Positions 15,959 through 23,773 of a stretch of DNA of 64,000 bases are shown here, one piece after another; positions within the stretch are counted from its first letter, which is position 1; every line of letters starts with the position of its first letter. Made by a program: the position numbers and the translations under genes. Below the pieces are notes generated by a model, which saw only the letters and a list, made by a program, of their open reading frames with translations, had not been told where the DNA came from and searched no databases. The stretch spans positions 186,001 to 250,000 of the forward strand of contig NZ_PNFV01000001.1 in the NCBI RefSeq assembly GCF_002940945.1, in the 5' to 3' direction. The DNA comes from Limosilactobacillus pontis. GTDB lineage: Bacteria > Bacillota > Bacilli > Lactobacillales > Lactobacillaceae.

Positions 15959-16984
15959 TTAGTCGGCCAATATCAGATCAGCAAGGTCGTCGGCGCTAAC
16001 CCGGCCAAGATTGGCATTCAGGTCACTGGCGTTTAAGGCGGCAACTAGGCTGTACTTGTCCAGCTTGGTCCCGACCAGGTGATCCTCAACAGTGTGCGGG
16101 TTGCCGGCCGTGAAGAAGTCCCCGTAAACCTTGGCTTCAGTGATCTGACCGTTTTTCTCGTTAAAGTTGAAGGAGACAGTACCGATTGGGAAGTGTTTGG
16201 AAACGTAGTGCTTAAAGCCTGGGTTCTTCCCGTAATTCCACTCGTCAGTTCGGTACTGCTTATCAAGACGCTGATCAATAATTGACCAATCGTGATCAGT
16301 CAGGTGGTAGGTTTCAACCTGATCCATCGAGTCAACCCCGAACATGTGACAGAGCAGGTAGTTCTTAAAGTCCGCCGTCGTCCATTCCTGATACTTAGCC
16401 GGCAAGTAAGGCTTAATGTTGGTAACCCGGGCATCGACGGACTTGACCCCCTTGGAAGCCAGCTTATCCTTCTCCGGCGTCAGGACCTCGCTGGCCGCCG
16501 TCATATTCAGGTCGAACATAACCGTACCACCGGCGGCATAGGCGTTATCGCCCTTGACGATTGCCATCCCGGAGAACTTCTTGCCGTCGATCGTCATGTC
16601 GTTACGCCCACTAACCTCAGCCGACTTAACGCCGAGATCGTGAAGGGCGTCGACTACCGGATCCCCGATAGCATGGAAATCGCCGAACTTACTGGTATCG
16701 CCAACTACGATATTTTCAAAGACCAGGTTGCCAAAGTCGTGGTAAACGGCCCCGCCACCACTGGACCGCCGTACCAGCTCAATGTTGTGCTTTTTGAGAT
16801 AGGGGAGGTCAATCTCGGCATAAGCATTCTGGTTAACACCGATGATAACAGATGGCTGGTTGATGTAGCAGATCAAACCGTGACCCGGCAGGCGCAGGTC
16901 GTTGATCAGGTAGTTATCCAGGGACTGATTGACTAGGGCATCATGGACGGGCTGGCCATTGCGGCTGGTATCGATAAAGAACAT
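15959..16984 (-). CDS. lplA: Lipoate-protein ligase
   Basis: Activates lipoate with ATP and transfers it to a lysine of a carrier domain. The 341-residue protein has the family motif VRRSSGGGAVYHD (71-83), the SGRND..IDGKKFSGMA segment (125-141, catalytic Lys at 135/136) and a C-terminal accessory domain (residues about 255-341), as in full-length LplA. It is directly upstream of, and coupled to, the GcvH-like gene, which is a plausible substrate; pyruvate dehydrogenase E2 elsewhere in the genome is another. ATG 16984 follows AGAAGGTGG. Confidence 0.93.
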   Translation of the reverse strand: MFFIDTSRNGQPVHDALVNQSLDNYLINDLRLPGHGLICYINQPSVIIGVNQNAYAEIDLPYLKKHNIELVRRSSGGGAVYHDFGNLVFENIVVGDTSKFGDFHAIGDPVVDALHDLGVKSAEVSGRNDMTIDGKKFSGMAIVKGDNAYAAGGTVMFDLNMTAASEVLTPEKDKLASKGVKSVDARVTNIKPYLPAKYQEWTTADFKNYLLCHMFGVDSMDQVETYHLTDHDWSIIDQRLDKQYRTDEWNYGKNPGFKHYVSKHFPIGTVSFNFNEKNGQITEAKVYGDFFTAGNPHTVEDHLVGTKLDKYSLVAALNASDLNANLGRVSADDLADLILAD

Positions 16985-17076
16985 TGTTATCCACCTTCTA
17001 ATTAAAATTGAATACGGTTACAGTTTATACCTTATCGACTATTATTAACAGTCTTTTCCCTTGTGACTATTAGCAC

Positions 17077-17105
17077 TTGCCCTTGCCACCGGAAACGGTC
17101 ATAAT
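17077..17105 (+). promoter_or_regulatory. Promoter of the small secreted-protein gene
   Basis: TTGCCC (17077-17082), 17-base spacer, CATAAT (17100-17105). An overlapping alternative is TTGCCA (17083-17088) with TATAGC. Confidence 0.4.
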
Positions 17106-17139
17106 ATAGCGGTGGATATCCAGATGGGAGGAAATTATC

Positions 17140-17613
17140 ATGAATAAATTCACTACATCAACGCTGGCCCTGGTTGCCGGTTTCGGTATAGCTAGCGCCA
17201 GCACGGTAGTCATCAACCAGGCCCCGCTCCAGCCAGTCGTCCAAGCGGCCAGCAACGAGGACCACACCCTAGCCAATCGCGACATCGCCAGCTATCTCGC
17301 CAACTGCCAGCAGTATGAATCCAGCGATAAGCAATTCCGCGGGTTCACCAGCATCAAGCAGATCACCTTTACTGGCAAGCACACGCTCAAGGTTGACGTC
17401 AATGACGACATCTTCCAGCTCAGCAAGGCGCGCCGCAGTCTCTTGATCGATACCATGCAAAACGGCGTGATCGGCACCCTGATGGACAACGGCCTGGCTA
17501 ACTTCAACCAAGCCGCCGTCCAAAGGGGCTGTAAGACCACCGTCTACCTGAACGGTCAAGTGATCGGGCGCAGTACTGCCCACAACTACCGGCAGATCAA
17601 CTGGGATAAGTAA
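17140..17613 (+). CDS. Small secreted protein of unknown function
   Basis: A 157-residue protein with a Sec signal peptide: MNKF start, an Ala/Val/Gly-rich core, and likely cleavage after VVQA near residue 36. The mature part (about 120 residues) has no transmembrane segment, LPXTG or choline/LysM repeat. Two cysteines (about 56 and 131) could form a disulfide. I do not recognise the family. ATG 17140 is preceded by GGGAGGAAA. The gene is monocistronic, with its own promoter and terminator. Confidence 0.85.
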   Translation: MNKFTTSTLALVAGFGIASASTVVINQAPLQPVVQAASNEDHTLANRDIASYLANCQQYESSDKQFRGFTSIKQITFTGKHTLKVDVNDDIFQLSKARRSLLIDTMQNGVIGTLMDNGLANFNQAAVQRGCKTTVYLNGQVIGRSTAHNYRQINWDK

Positions 17614-17656
17614 AGAAAAACGCCATCGGCCAAATCCAGGTCGATGACGTTTTCTT
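17614..17656. terminator. Bidirectional terminator
   Basis: AGAAAAACGCCATCG pairs with CGATGACGTTTTCT around a 13-base loop; T/A tracts flank both sides. Confidence 0.82.
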
Positions 17657-18360
17657 TATATCTGACTGGCAGCAGCCGCATCCAGGACCACCGTCACGTT
17701 CGGATGACGCTGAAGGATTGAAGCCGGTACAGCCGTGGTAACCGGGCCCTTGATGGTAGCCCGAATCGCCGCGGCCTTCTCTTTACCAAAGGCCAATAGA
17801 ATAATCTGCTTGGCTGCCATAATCGAGGCAATTCCCATCGTGTAAGCGTAGTGCGGTACCAATTCGGGTTTAGCGAAAAAACGGGCGTTGGCAGCAATCG
17901 TCGACGGCGTCAGCGCTACCCGGTGAGTATGACTATCGAAGGCCGTCCCCGGTTCATTGAAACCAATGTGGCCGTTACGGCCGATACCCAGCACCTGCAA
18001 GTCAATCGGGTGGTCGGCCAGGATCCGATCATACGCCTTGGCCACTGCCCCAGCATCGGGATTGGTCCCGTCCGGGAAGAAGGATTCCTTAAAGGGCTTA
18101 ACGCTAAAGAGATGTTTCTGCATAAAATGATGGTAGCTCTGCGGGTCGGTCGGCTTAAGGCCCACATACTCATCCAGATTGACCGAGCTGGTCCGGCTAA
18201 AGTCCAGATCACTCGCACAGATCAGCTTATACAGGTCCAGCGGCGTGCTCCCCGTTGCGAGTCCCATCACCTGAAGCTGGTTGTGACGGGCCATGTCGGC
18301 AACAATCTCAAAGGCCTTGGCACTAGCCGCGGCGGCTGTCTGTTCTCTTATAATTTGCAT
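17656..18360 (-). CDS. nagB: Glucosamine-6-phosphate deaminase
   Basis: Converts glucosamine-6-phosphate to fructose-6-phosphate and ammonia, the last step of amino-sugar catabolism. The 234-residue protein has [12 protein letters not shown] (sugar-phosphate loop), NLDEYVGL (active-site Asp), [14 protein letters not shown] and [16 protein letters not shown], all NagB signatures. The length matches the short Bacillus/lactobacillus NagB without the E. coli allosteric extension. ATG 18360 has AGGTGA at 18367-18372. No nagA or regulator is next to it. Confidence 0.96.
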   Translation of the reverse strand: MQIIREQTAAAASAKAFEIVADMARHNQLQVMGLATGSTPLDLYKLICASDLDFSRTSSVNLDEYVGLKPTDPQSYHHFMQKHLFSVKPFKESFFPDGTNPDAGAVAKAYDRILADHPIDLQVLGIGRNGHIGFNEPGTAFDSHTHRVALTPSTIAANARFFAKPELVPHYAYTMGIASIMAAKQIILLAFGKEKAAAIRATIKGPVTTAVPASILQRHPNVTVVLDAAAASQI

Positions 18361-18399
18361 AATTATCACCTCGTCTACTGTGCCCCTATCCTACCACCA

Positions 18400-18440
18400 A
18401 ATGACAAATGGCGAAAACCCGTAGCAGAGTTTTCGCCATC
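18400..18440 (-). terminator. Hairpin after the MFS symporter gene
   Basis: ATGGCGAAAAC (18408-18418) is fully complementary to GTTTTCGCCAT (18429-18439). The minus-strand tail TTTGTCATTTG is only moderately T-rich, so termination strength is uncertain. Confidence 0.55.
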
Positions 18441-18447
18441 GTTCAAG

Positions 18448-19674
18448 CTAGTGCGCTAGTTTCCGCATCCCCGGCAGGGCCTCCATGACCAGGAAGGAGA
18501 TGATGTAGAGTGCGGATAGGCACCCCATCGTGACCGCCAAGGTGTAGTGATCCATCAGCAGACCGATAACCACCGAGGAGAAGCCGCCGATCGCCCGACC
18601 GACGTTCATGATGATACTGTTGGCCGTCGACCGGATCTCAGTTGGGTAGAGACGGCTGATGACCGCCCCATATCCACCAAACATCCCGTTGGAGAAGAAT
18701 CCGATCAAGGCTCCGGCTAGGATCAGGGCGACGGCACTCTTAACCATCAGAATTGCAAACATGACCGAAGCGGACCCCAGCAGGAAGATCCCGAATGCCC
18801 AGCGGGGACCGAGATTATCCATGATCGTACCAAAAACCATCATTCCAATACTCATACCGATGATCGTGGCCACCATCCAGAGTGAGGATCCGGACACCGA
18901 CAGGCCCTGCTGCTTCTGAACAATCGACGGTAACCAGTTCATCAAACCGAAGTAACCAGCAATCTGGACAATCGTCATTACCATCAGCCCCAAAGTCTGC
19001 AGGGCCAGCGCTGGCGTGGCAAAGAGCCGACTAACCGCGATCTTCTCATGGGTCTCAACCGCATGAGCGTGAGCGGTGATGAACTCACTGCTTTCATGAA
19101 CGTGACGCCGAATGAAGAAGGTCAGGACTACCGGAATAATCCCCAGCAGGAAGAGCGCGTTCCAGCCAAATGCCGGAATAATGTAGGCCGCCATCACAGC
19201 CGCAAAGATCGCCCCAACTTGACCGCCGATCGCCGCGACCGAAGTTAACCGGCCAAGCTGACTTGGCCGAAAGTTCTCGGCGATCAAGGCAATACCGACC
19301 CCATACTCGCCACCGGCACCGATTCCCGCTAGGAACCGCATCGTGTAGATCATCGACAGGCTGTGGGCAAAGAACATTGCCGCAGTAGCGAAGGCAAAAA
19401 TAAAGATCGTATAGGTGAAGGTCTTGACCCGGCCGATACGATCGCCGACAAGTCCGAAGATGGCGCCGCCGGCTAACATACCGAGATTCGTGATCGAACC
19501 GATCCAACCGGCTGCCGTACTTGAGATGTGCAGCTCAGCGATGATCGGTGCCAAGGCAAAGGAGAGAAACATAATGTCCATGTTTTCCAACGAGAACCCC
19601 GCCGCGGTGGATGCCATCACCCACTTCTGGTTCTTCGTCATGGTGTGCCTAAATTGCGTACTTGTTTGTTGCAT
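18448..19674 (-). CDS. MFS metabolite:proton symporter
   Basis: A 408-residue, 12-span MFS carrier. Motif GLVGDRIGRVKTF lies after span 2, and GIGAGGEYGVGIALIAE lies in span 4. The second is typical of the sugar-porter/aromatic-acid symporter (AAHS, SHS) branch of MFS and not of drug exporters. It probably imports an organic acid or similar metabolite; the substrate is unknown. The start is ATG 19674, with GGAGGT at 19684-19689; in-frame upstream codons to 19713 lack a ribosome site. Confidence 0.88.
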   Translation of the reverse strand: MQQTSTQFRHTMTKNQKWVMASTAAGFSLENMDIMFLSFALAPIIAELHISSTAAGWIGSITNLGMLAGGAIFGLVGDRIGRVKTFTYTIFIFAFATAAMFFAHSLSMIYTMRFLAGIGAGGEYGVGIALIAENFRPSQLGRLTSVAAIGGQVGAIFAAVMAAYIIPAFGWNALFLLGIIPVVLTFFIRRHVHESSEFITAHAHAVETHEKIAVSRLFATPALALQTLGLMVMTIVQIAGYFGLMNWLPSIVQKQQGLSVSGSSLWMVATIIGMSIGMMVFGTIMDNLGPRWAFGIFLLGSASVMFAILMVKSAVALILAGALIGFFSNGMFGGYGAVISRLYPTEIRSTANSIIMNVGRAIGGFSSVVIGLLMDHYTLAVTMGCLSALYIISFLVMEALPGMRKLAH

Positions 19675-19834
19675 ATTCAATTGACCTCCAAAATTGATGC
19701 TCGCTGACATCATTTATTTTGCGTTGCTCGTATTATGGCACGGGGACTTTGGAAATGCAAACCGACCGGCGACGTAGTAAATCGTTCTAATCCGCCCCAT
19801 GATGGTTGCTAAGCACTGGTAAAATTTTTTAAAG

Positions 19835-19866
19835 TAAAAAAAGAACCCCTGCCAGGCAGGAGTCCC
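19835..19866 (-). terminator. Terminator of rplS
   Basis: On the minus strand, GACTCCTGCC pairs with GGCAGGGGTT and runs into TTTTTTT. Confidence 0.85.
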
Positions 19867-19876
19867 TATGATATGA

Positions 19877-20242
19877 TTACTTTTCATTGTCGCGACGACG
19901 TTCAGCAATACGAGTAGCCTTACCAGTCCGTGCCCGCAGGTAGTACAGCTTAGCACGACGTACCCGACCATGACGGAGAACATCGATCTTTTCAACACGT
20001 GGTGAGTGAAGTGGGAAAGTACGTTCAACACCGACACCGTTACTGATCTTCCGAACAGTGTAGGTAGCGCTGATACCAGCACCATGGCGCTTGATAACAA
20101 CACCTTCGAACATTTGGATACGTTCACGTGAACCTTCAACGATCTTGGCGTGAACCCGAACAGTATCCCCGGCACGGAAGTCAGGAATATCATCACGTAA
20201 TTGACTAGCAGTAATCTTTTCGATCAACTTGTTTTGACGCAT
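19877..20242 (-). CDS. rplS: 50S ribosomal protein L19
   Basis: Large-subunit protein at the 30S-50S interface. The 121-residue protein has the L19 core [19 protein letters not shown], then [10 protein letters not shown] and [12 protein letters not shown] 20242 is preceded by GAAAGGAAAG; the longer frame start at 20272 lies within the mRNA leader. It has its own promoter, leader and terminator and is separated from trmD by an amino-acid permease. Confidence 0.98.
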   Translation of the reverse strand: MRQNKLIEKITASQLRDDIPDFRAGDTVRVHAKIVEGSRERIQMFEGVVIKRHGAGISATYTVRKISNGVGVERTFPLHSPRVEKIDVLRHGRVRRAKLYYLRARTGKATRIAERRRDNEK

Positions 20243-20320
20243 TATAATTTCTTTCCTTTCGCCGACATTCATGTCCCAGCTTGGGGCAGCGGAATACCGT
20301 TATTCATGGCTAAACAGCCA
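20243..20320 (-). ncRNA. Candidate L19 mRNA leader
   Basis: About 78 transcribed bases precede rplS. They contain two potential hairpins: GGCTGTTTAGCC, and CGCTGCCCCAAGCTGGGACA with the following CGGCG. Structured L19 leaders that bind L19 are known in Bacillales. Assignment here rests on position and pairing only. Confidence 0.4.
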
Positions 20321-20326
20321 ATAACT

Positions 20327-20355
20327 ACTATACAAGTTTTTGGTCTAACTTGCAA
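20327..20355 (-). promoter_or_regulatory. rplS promoter
   Basis: Minus-strand TTGCAA (20350-20355), 17-base spacer, TATAGT (20327-20332). Confidence 0.65.
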
Positions 20356-20358
20356 GGC

Positions 20359-21804
20359 CTATTTTCGGTGTTCCTGATTGATAATCGAATGACGCAATCC
20401 GTAGACAAAATAGATCACCAGACCAATCGCAAACCAGCCAATCATCAAGATTTTAGCATCGATGTTCAGCCCCCAGAAGATCACAGCCGAAAACAAGGCC
20501 GAGACCGCCGGCAATACTGGGTACCAAGGCATCTTGAACTGAGCCTCTGGCAAGTCTCGCCCCTCACGCGGACGCAGGGCATAAATTCCCAGGGAGACAA
20601 AGATAAAGGCCACCAAGGTCCCCGCCGAGACCAGTGTTGCCAGGAAGGTAAACGGAAAGACAGAACCCAGAATCATTGCCAGCACCGTGATCAGCCAGAG
20701 AGCGTGATTAGGTACGTGACGATCGTCAATCACGCCAAGGGTCTTAGGGAGAAGCCCATCACGTCCGAAGGCATAGATCAGCCGCGATGAGGCCAGCAAG
20801 ATGGCAATTAAAGCGGAGAAGATCCCAACAATCGCTACCACCGATAGCAGGTTAGCCGTGAAGTAGTGGCCGGCGTGGCGGAGGGCCCAGGCGGCCGGCT
20901 CGGCATTATTGGCGTAGCGGTTGTATTTGAACATCCCCACCAAAACTAGGGAAACAGCGATAAAGAAGCCGGTCCCCAATACTAGGGTCCCGATCAGACC
21001 CCGGGGCATTGTCTTCTGCGGATTCCGGGTTTCGGCGGTATTGGCCGCGATTGCATCAAAGCCGACGTAGGCAATGAATATCTGCGCGGTCCCAGCCAGG
21101 ATCCCCTGCCAGCCGCCAAAGCTGGTGCCCGGCCGGTGCGGCGGAATAAAGGGAACATAGTTTTTGGTCTGGATGGCCGTCGCCCCAACGACGATGAACA
21201 TTAATATCACTAGGAGCTTAACCGCCACGATGATATTTTCAATCCGACTCACCTGGTGCAATCCTCGCGAGATCAAAATGCCGACGACCAGGATTGCCAA
21301 GGCCGCCAGAACATCGACATAGGAACCGTGGCCGGGGTCAAAGCCGCCGGTAAGCGCCCGGGGCAAGCGGACACCGAGACTGGCCAGAAACCCCTGCATG
21401 TAGGCCGAGCAGCCAGAGGCAACAAAGGCTACTGAGATGAAGTACTCGGCCAGCAGGGCCCAGCCGGCAATCCAGCCGAAGAATTCACCAAAAAGGACGT
21501 TGATCCAGGAGAAGGCCGACCCAGCAAAGGGCAGGACCGAGGACGTTTCCGCATAGGCCAAGGCTGACAGCCCCGCCCCAATCGCTGCCACAATGAAAGC
21601 CAATGGGACAGCTGGCCCGGTGTGCTCCGCCGCCACGATCCCGGGCAGAGTGAAGATCGCCGTGCCGACTACCATCCCCGTTCCGAGGCCGATCAGGTCA
21701 ATTGTCCGCAGACTGGGAGTTAGTTTTGAATCCTTTGCCTCATAGACTGCTGGATCTTGTTTTAAGAGCAAACGTTGAATTAGTTTTTTCATCCAGCCCA
21801 CCAT
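20359..21804 (-). CDS. APC-family cationic amino-acid transporter-like permease
   Basis: A 481-residue membrane protein with about 12-14 hydrophobic segments. It has the APC motif GLGTGMVVGTAIFTLPG (about 40-56) and the sixth-span segment FIAYVGFDAIAANTAETRNP, resembling the CAT-type permeases (YfnA/YkbA) of Firmicutes. The substrate is unknown. Its first ATG (21804) overlaps the trmD stop (TAATG); a second ATG at 21792 has GGTGG five bases upstream and may be the real start. It sits between trmD and rplS, which are usually adjacent, so it looks inserted into this operon. Confidence 0.9.
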   Translation of the reverse strand: MVGWMKKLIQRLLLKQDPAVYEAKDSKLTPSLRTIDLIGLGTGMVVGTAIFTLPGIVAAEHTGPAVPLAFIVAAIGAGLSALAYAETSSVLPFAGSAFSWINVLFGEFFGWIAGWALLAEYFISVAFVASGCSAYMQGFLASLGVRLPRALTGGFDPGHGSYVDVLAALAILVVGILISRGLHQVSRIENIIVAVKLLVILMFIVVGATAIQTKNYVPFIPPHRPGTSFGGWQGILAGTAQIFIAYVGFDAIAANTAETRNPQKTMPRGLIGTLVLGTGFFIAVSLVLVGMFKYNRYANNAEPAAWALRHAGHYFTANLLSVVAIVGIFSALIAILLASSRLIYAFGRDGLLPKTLGVIDDRHVPNHALWLITVLAMILGSVFPFTFLATLVSAGTLVAFIFVSLGIYALRPREGRDLPEAQFKMPWYPVLPAVSALFSAVIFWGLNIDAKILMIGWFAIGLVIYFVYGLRHSIINQEHRK

Positions 21805-22562
21805 TAATCCGGAACATCCGGGTCTTCTTCGAGCTTGATGTCCTCCAGCATCAGCTGCTGCTCACGAGTCAGTTTAGCCGTCTTGAGAAGGTCAGGCCGC
21901 CGGTGGAGAGTCCGCCGCAGGGACTCGCGCATCCGCCACTCGCGAATCTTTTGGTGGTTACCGCTGGTCAACACCTCTGGTACCTTCATCCCACGAAAGT
22001 CTGCCGGGCGGGTATACTGGGGGAATTCCAGCAGGCCGTTGCTGAAGGAGTCACCCATCGGTGAGGCCTGGTTGCCCAATACACCTGGCACGAAGCGAAC
22101 GGTAGCATCGATCATCACCATCGCCGCCAGCTCGCCTCCGGTCAGCACGTAATCACCTAGTGAGGCCTCATCCGTGACCAGGTGGCGAATCCGCTCGTCA
22201 TAGCCTTCATAGTGACCACAGATAAAGGTCAGGTGATCCTCCATCGCTAGCTCCTGGGCGTAGTCCTGGTCAAAACGCCGTCCAGCCGGGTCCATCAGGA
22301 TTACCCGGCCCTTCGGATAGGTGTCCTTTGTCTCCTCCTGAATTGCTGCCATCGCGTCAAAAATCGGCTGAGGCTGGAGAAGCATCCCTGCGCCCCCGCC
22401 GAACGGGGCATCGTCGACGTGATTGTGCTTATCGGTCGTGTACTGGCGAAAGTCAGTAACATTGATGTCGAGGAAGCCACCCTCCTGGGCCCGACCGACA
22501 ATCGATTCACCCAGGGTTGCCTGAAACATATCTGGAAATAAGCTTAAAATATCAATTCGCAC
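21804..22562 (-). CDS. trmD: tRNA (guanine-N1)-methyltransferase
   Basis: Methylates G37 at N1 in tRNAs that read CNN/CGG-type codons, preventing +1 frameshifting. The 252-residue SPOUT enzyme has [25 protein letters not shown] (the knot SAM site) and [10 protein letters not shown]. The start codon is GTG at 22562, whose G is also the last base of the rimM TAG stop, so translation is coupled. Part of the rpsP-khpA-rimM-trmD unit. Confidence 0.98.
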   Translation of the reverse strand: MRIDILSLFPDMFQATLGESIVGRAQEGGFLDINVTDFRQYTTDKHNHVDDAPFGGGAGMLLQPQPIFDAMAAIQEETKDTYPKGRVILMDPAGRRFDQDYAQELAMEDHLTFICGHYEGYDERIRHLVTDEASLGDYVLTGGELAAMVMIDATVRFVPGVLGNQASPMGDSFSNGLLEFPQYTRPADFRGMKVPEVLTSGNHQKIREWRMRESLRRTLHRRPDLLKTAKLTREQQLMLEDIKLEEDPDVPD

Positions 22563-23068
22563 TATTCTAGTCCTTCCATTAATTCAACTGTGACTTCACC
22601 GTTGTCGAGGTCGACGTCCTTGACCACATCATCGATCACCGGCAGGAGAAGGTCTTGCTTGCCAGCACGTTGGACAACCCAGACATCGTTAGCCCCTGGT
22701 GAGAGGATCTCCTTGATGGTTCCAACGGCTTCACCATCAACCGTCTTAACTGCCAAGCCAATGATCTGGTGGTAGTAATACTGGCCATCTGCCAGCGGCT
22801 GCTGGTCGGCCCCGCTGACCATTAGCTCATGGTCACGGAAGGCCTGGACATCATTGATATTGTCGTAGCCAACAAATTTCACCAAGATAAAGCCCTTGTG
22901 CTGGCGGGCCGTCCCCACCGTCAGCTGCAACGGCTCCCCTGCCTGTTTAAGGTAGAGGTTCTGACCCGGGGCAAAACGTTCGTCCACAAAGTCGGTGGTC
23001 GGCATTACCCGGACCTCACCACGGATGCCGTGGGTGTTCACAATCTTACCAACATTATAAAAATCCAT
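22562..23068 (-). CDS. rimM: 16S rRNA processing protein RimM
   Basis: Assembly factor for the 30S head that binds S19. The 168-residue protein has an N-terminal RimM barrel ([20 protein letters not shown]) and a C-terminal PRC barrel ([21 protein letters not shown]). It overlaps trmD by one base. A terminator-like hairpin separates it from khpA, so its expression may be lower than that of rpsP-khpA. Confidence 0.97.
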   Translation of the reverse strand: MDFYNVGKIVNTHGIRGEVRVMPTTDFVDERFAPGQNLYLKQAGEPLQLTVGTARQHKGFILVKFVGYDNINDVQAFRDHELMVSGADQQPLADGQYYYHQIIGLAVKTVDGEAVGTIKEILSPGANDVWVVQRAGKQDLLLPVIDDVVKDVDLDNGEVTVELMEGLE

Positions 23069-23086
23069 GTTTCCCTCCTAAAATGG

Positions 23087-23121
23087 TAAAACCTCCCACA
23101 GGTTGGTGTGGGAGGTTTTAT
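23087..23121 (-). terminator. Terminator-like hairpin between khpA and rimM
   Basis: TAAAACCTCCCACA pairs with TGTGGGAGGTTTTA around a 6-base loop, then TTTTACC on the minus strand. It lies inside the operon and could attenuate transcription into rimM-trmD. Confidence 0.75.
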
Positions 23122-23382
23122 TTAGTGTCGATGATCATTAATCAGTAACCGGATCTTCTTGGCGTTGTTGCGTCGAGGACGTGCGCCCTCAACTACTGTC
23201 CGTAGTGCTGCAGCGACGTGGCCCTGTCGGCCAATCAGCCGGCCCACGTCTGCACGATCAACATTAACGGTGTAGCGCCGAAAACGATCACTGTCGGTCA
23301 CCGTAATCGATAATGATTCTGGATGCCGCAAAAGTGGGGTTACCAAACTACGAATCAACGCTTCGATATCAGTCTCGGTCAT
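23122..23382 (-). CDS. khpA: KH-domain RNA-binding protein KhpA
   Basis: An 86-residue protein with one KH domain; the GxxG loop reads IGRQGHVAAALRT. KhpA homologues (YlqC) pair with KhpB/EloR to bind RNA and influence cell elongation in streptococci and lactobacilli. ATG 23382 lies 12 bases after the rpsP stop. The order rpsP-khpA-rimM matches other Firmicutes. Confidence 0.95.
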   Translation of the reverse strand: MTETDIEALIRSLVTPLLRHPESLSITVTDSDRFRRYTVNVDRADVGRLIGRQGHVAAALRTVVEGARPRRNNAKKIRLLINDHRH

Positions 23383-23394
23383 GATTACTCATCA

Positions 23395-23673
23395 CTACTT
23401 CTTTGCAGCGTACTTAGCTTCGTGGTACTTCTTCATAACGCCAGCCTTTTGCAGCATGTTACGAACAGTGTCAGAAGGTTGTGCACCCTTTTGTAACCAA
23501 TCCATAACGGCGTCTTCGTCGAACTTAACTTCCTTTGGAGTAGTCAATGGGTTGTAAGTACCTAATGAAGTGATGAAACGACCATCACGTGGGGAACGTG
23601 AGTCAGCGACAACAATCCGGTAGAAAGGACGCTTCTTTGAACCCATGCGCTTTAAACGAATTTTAACGGACAT
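23395..23673 (-). CDS. rpsP: 30S ribosomal protein S16
   Basis: Small-subunit assembly protein of 92 residues with the canonical S16 start [20 protein letters not shown], then [10 protein letters not shown] and LGTYNP. First gene of the rpsP-khpA-rimM-trmD unit. GGGAGGTG lies just upstream of the ATG, and a good promoter lies 36 bases farther. Confidence 0.98.
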   Translation of the reverse strand: MSVKIRLKRMGSKKRPFYRIVVADSRSPRDGRFITSLGTYNPLTTPKEVKFDEDAVMDWLQKGAQPSDTVRNMLQKAGVMKKYHEAKYAAKK

Positions 23674-23709
23674 TCTTTTGCACCTCCCTGAATTCTTTTA
23701 ACAGATAAT

Positions 23710-23738
23710 AATATACCAGCCTTCAAATGGAATGTAAA
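23710..23738 (-). promoter_or_regulatory. rpsP operon promoter
   Basis: Minus-strand TTTACA (23733-23738), 17-base spacer, TATATT (23710-23715). Confidence 0.7.
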
Positions 23739-23773
23739 GTAGTTTTTCTTGACAGGCGTAAATTTTTCTCAAA

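Noticed and set aside
15596..16984. Complete SirTM/macrodomain/GcvH-L/LplA2 operon
   Set aside because: Only the ligase and carrier are present; neighbours are a permease and a secreted-protein gene.
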